Below are positions 5,890-6,551 of a stretch of DNA of 6,551 nucleotides, in pieces (within the stretch, counting starts at the first letter, position 1; each line of letters begins with the position of its first letter). This stretch comes from an uncultured Propioniciclava sp. (GTDB taxonomy: Bacteria > Actinomycetota > Actinomycetes > Propionibacteriales > Propionibacteriaceae): NCBI GenBank assembly GCA_937872005.1, contig CALMPQ010000145.1:1-6551 (forward strand), read 5' to 3'. The notes beneath the pieces were generated by a model. That model ran no database searches and was not told the DNA's origin. It worked only from the letters and a program-made list of their open reading frames with translations. The position numbers were made by a program, and so were the translations under genes.

Positions 5890-6549
5890 GTGGACGCCTC
5901 CGAACCGGTTGCCGTGGACGACGAGCCGACCGACCCCACCGCACCGTCGGTCGGGGTCGGGCCGCACCCGCAGCCCTGGCCGGACGACCCGCGGCTCGAC
6001 CCCGAACTGCTCGCCGCTGGCGACCGCCGCAACGTGCTCGACGAGTACCGCTACTGGCGCCTCGAGGCGATCGTGGCCGACCTCGACACCCGGCGCGCGC
6101 CCCTGCACGTGGCGATCCAGAACTGGGAGCACGACTTCAACATCGGTTCGGTCGTGCGGACGGCGAACGCCTTCAACGTGGCCGGGGTGCACATCCTCGG
6201 ACGCCGGCGCTGGAACCGGCGCGGGGCGATGGTCACCGACCGGTACCTGCACGTCCACCACCACGAGACCGTCGCGGGCTTCGTCTCGTGGCTGGCCGAG
6301 CGGGGGATCACGCCCGTCGGCGTGGACAACCTGCCGGGGTCGGTCCCGCTCGAGACTGCCGCGCTCCCGCGTGACTGCTGCGTCGTGTTCGGCTCCGAGG
6401 GTCCGGGCCTCACCGACGAGGTCGTCGCCGCCTGCGAGAGCGTGGTCGCCATCACCCAGTACGGCTCGACCCGCTCGATGAACGCCGGCGCCGCTGCTGC
6501 GATCGCGATGTACCACTGGGCGCTGCAGCACGCCGGGGGTAAGCCCTAG
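5890..6549 (+). CDS. SpoU/TrmH-family RNA 2'-O-methyltransferase
   Basis: A 219-residue cytoplasmic enzyme predicted to transfer a methyl group from S-adenosylmethionine to a ribose 2'-hydroxyl in rRNA or tRNA; the exact nucleotide cannot be told from sequence. The three SPOUT motifs are present: motif 1 NIGSVVRTANAF (84-95, with Asn84 and the probable catalytic Arg90), motif 2 VVFGSEGPGL (165-174, Glu170) and motif 3 QYGSTRSMNAGAAAA (190-204, Ser196 and Asn198), which build the knotted cofactor site. The first 45 residues are acidic and Pro-rich, without the L30e-like substrate domain of longer family members. Residues 48-80 (VLDEYRYWRLEAIVADLD onward) precede the core and, from memory, resemble a mycobacterial and wider actinobacterial subgroup. 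The GTG at 5890 is chosen because a TACCGT box is 6 bases upstream and an earlier start would run into the divergent DUF368 gene. TAG ends 2 bases before the window edge. Probably housekeeping, unrelated to the transporters. Confidence 0.94.
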   Translation: MDASEPVAVDDEPTDPTAPSVGVGPHPQPWPDDPRLDPELLAAGDRRNVLDEYRYWRLEAIVADLDTRRAPLHVAIQNWEHDFNIGSVVRTANAFNVAGVHILGRRRWNRRGAMVTDRYLHVHHHETVAGFVSWLAERGITPVGVDNLPGSVPLETAALPRDCCVVFGSEGPGLTDEVVAACESVVAITQYGSTRSMNAGAAAAIAMYHWALQHAGGKP

Positions 6550-6551
6550 TC

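Overview
The window looks like chromosomal DNA from a high-GC Actinomycetota bacterium. The base composition is strongly GC-rich with G/C-ending codons, three of the five chosen starts are GTG, and several starts sit 6-8 bases behind a TANNNT -10 box, the layout of leaderless actinobacterial genes. A member of the Propionibacteriales would fit, but that is only an impression. No mobile element, phage gene, CRISPR array, tRNA or rRNA was seen. Coding density is very high: the only gaps are 37, 58 and 51 bp, plus 2 bases at the right edge.

Left half (1-2783, minus strand): a MarR-family regulator (2295-2783) is followed after 37 bp by a large DHA2-type major facilitator (called MFS1 here, 1-2257, running off the left edge). 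MFS1 is unusual. After 13 recognisable membrane segments it continues for more than 320 residues with a strict seven-residue repeat built on methionine and glycine, then a Pro/Thr/Glu/Ser-rich tail carrying an 18-bp DNA tandem repeat. If the 13-segment count is right, this whole region lies outside the membrane. Because MFS1 has no stop inside the window, an automatic ORF search that needs one would miss it.

Centre (2784-4911, plus strand): divergent from marR is a second DHA2-type transporter (MFS2) with 14 membrane segments and an unrecognised soluble tail of about 190 residues, predicted cytoplasmic. The 58-bp marR/MFS2 gap contains two mirror-image 12-base arms, each holding the -10 box of one gene. 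The MarR protein therefore sits between two exporters, one probably in its own operon and one divergent, and is the natural candidate to control both.

Right half (4900-6549): a DUF368 membrane protein (minus strand; the family now known to include PopT-type undecaprenyl-phosphate translocases) converges on MFS2. The two genes overlap by 12 bp, and both stop codons lie inside one 20-bp palindrome that could act as a two-way terminator. Divergent from DUF368 across 51 bp is a SpoU/TrmH-family RNA 2'-O-methyltransferase, complete, ending 2 bases before the window edge.

Taken together, the window holds a MarR-controlled pair of efflux-type transporters with unusual extensions on opposite sides of the membrane, next to a cell-envelope lipid carrier recycling gene and a probably unrelated RNA modification gene. 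The most novel material is the MFS1 Met-heptad/PT-rich region and the MFS2 tail.
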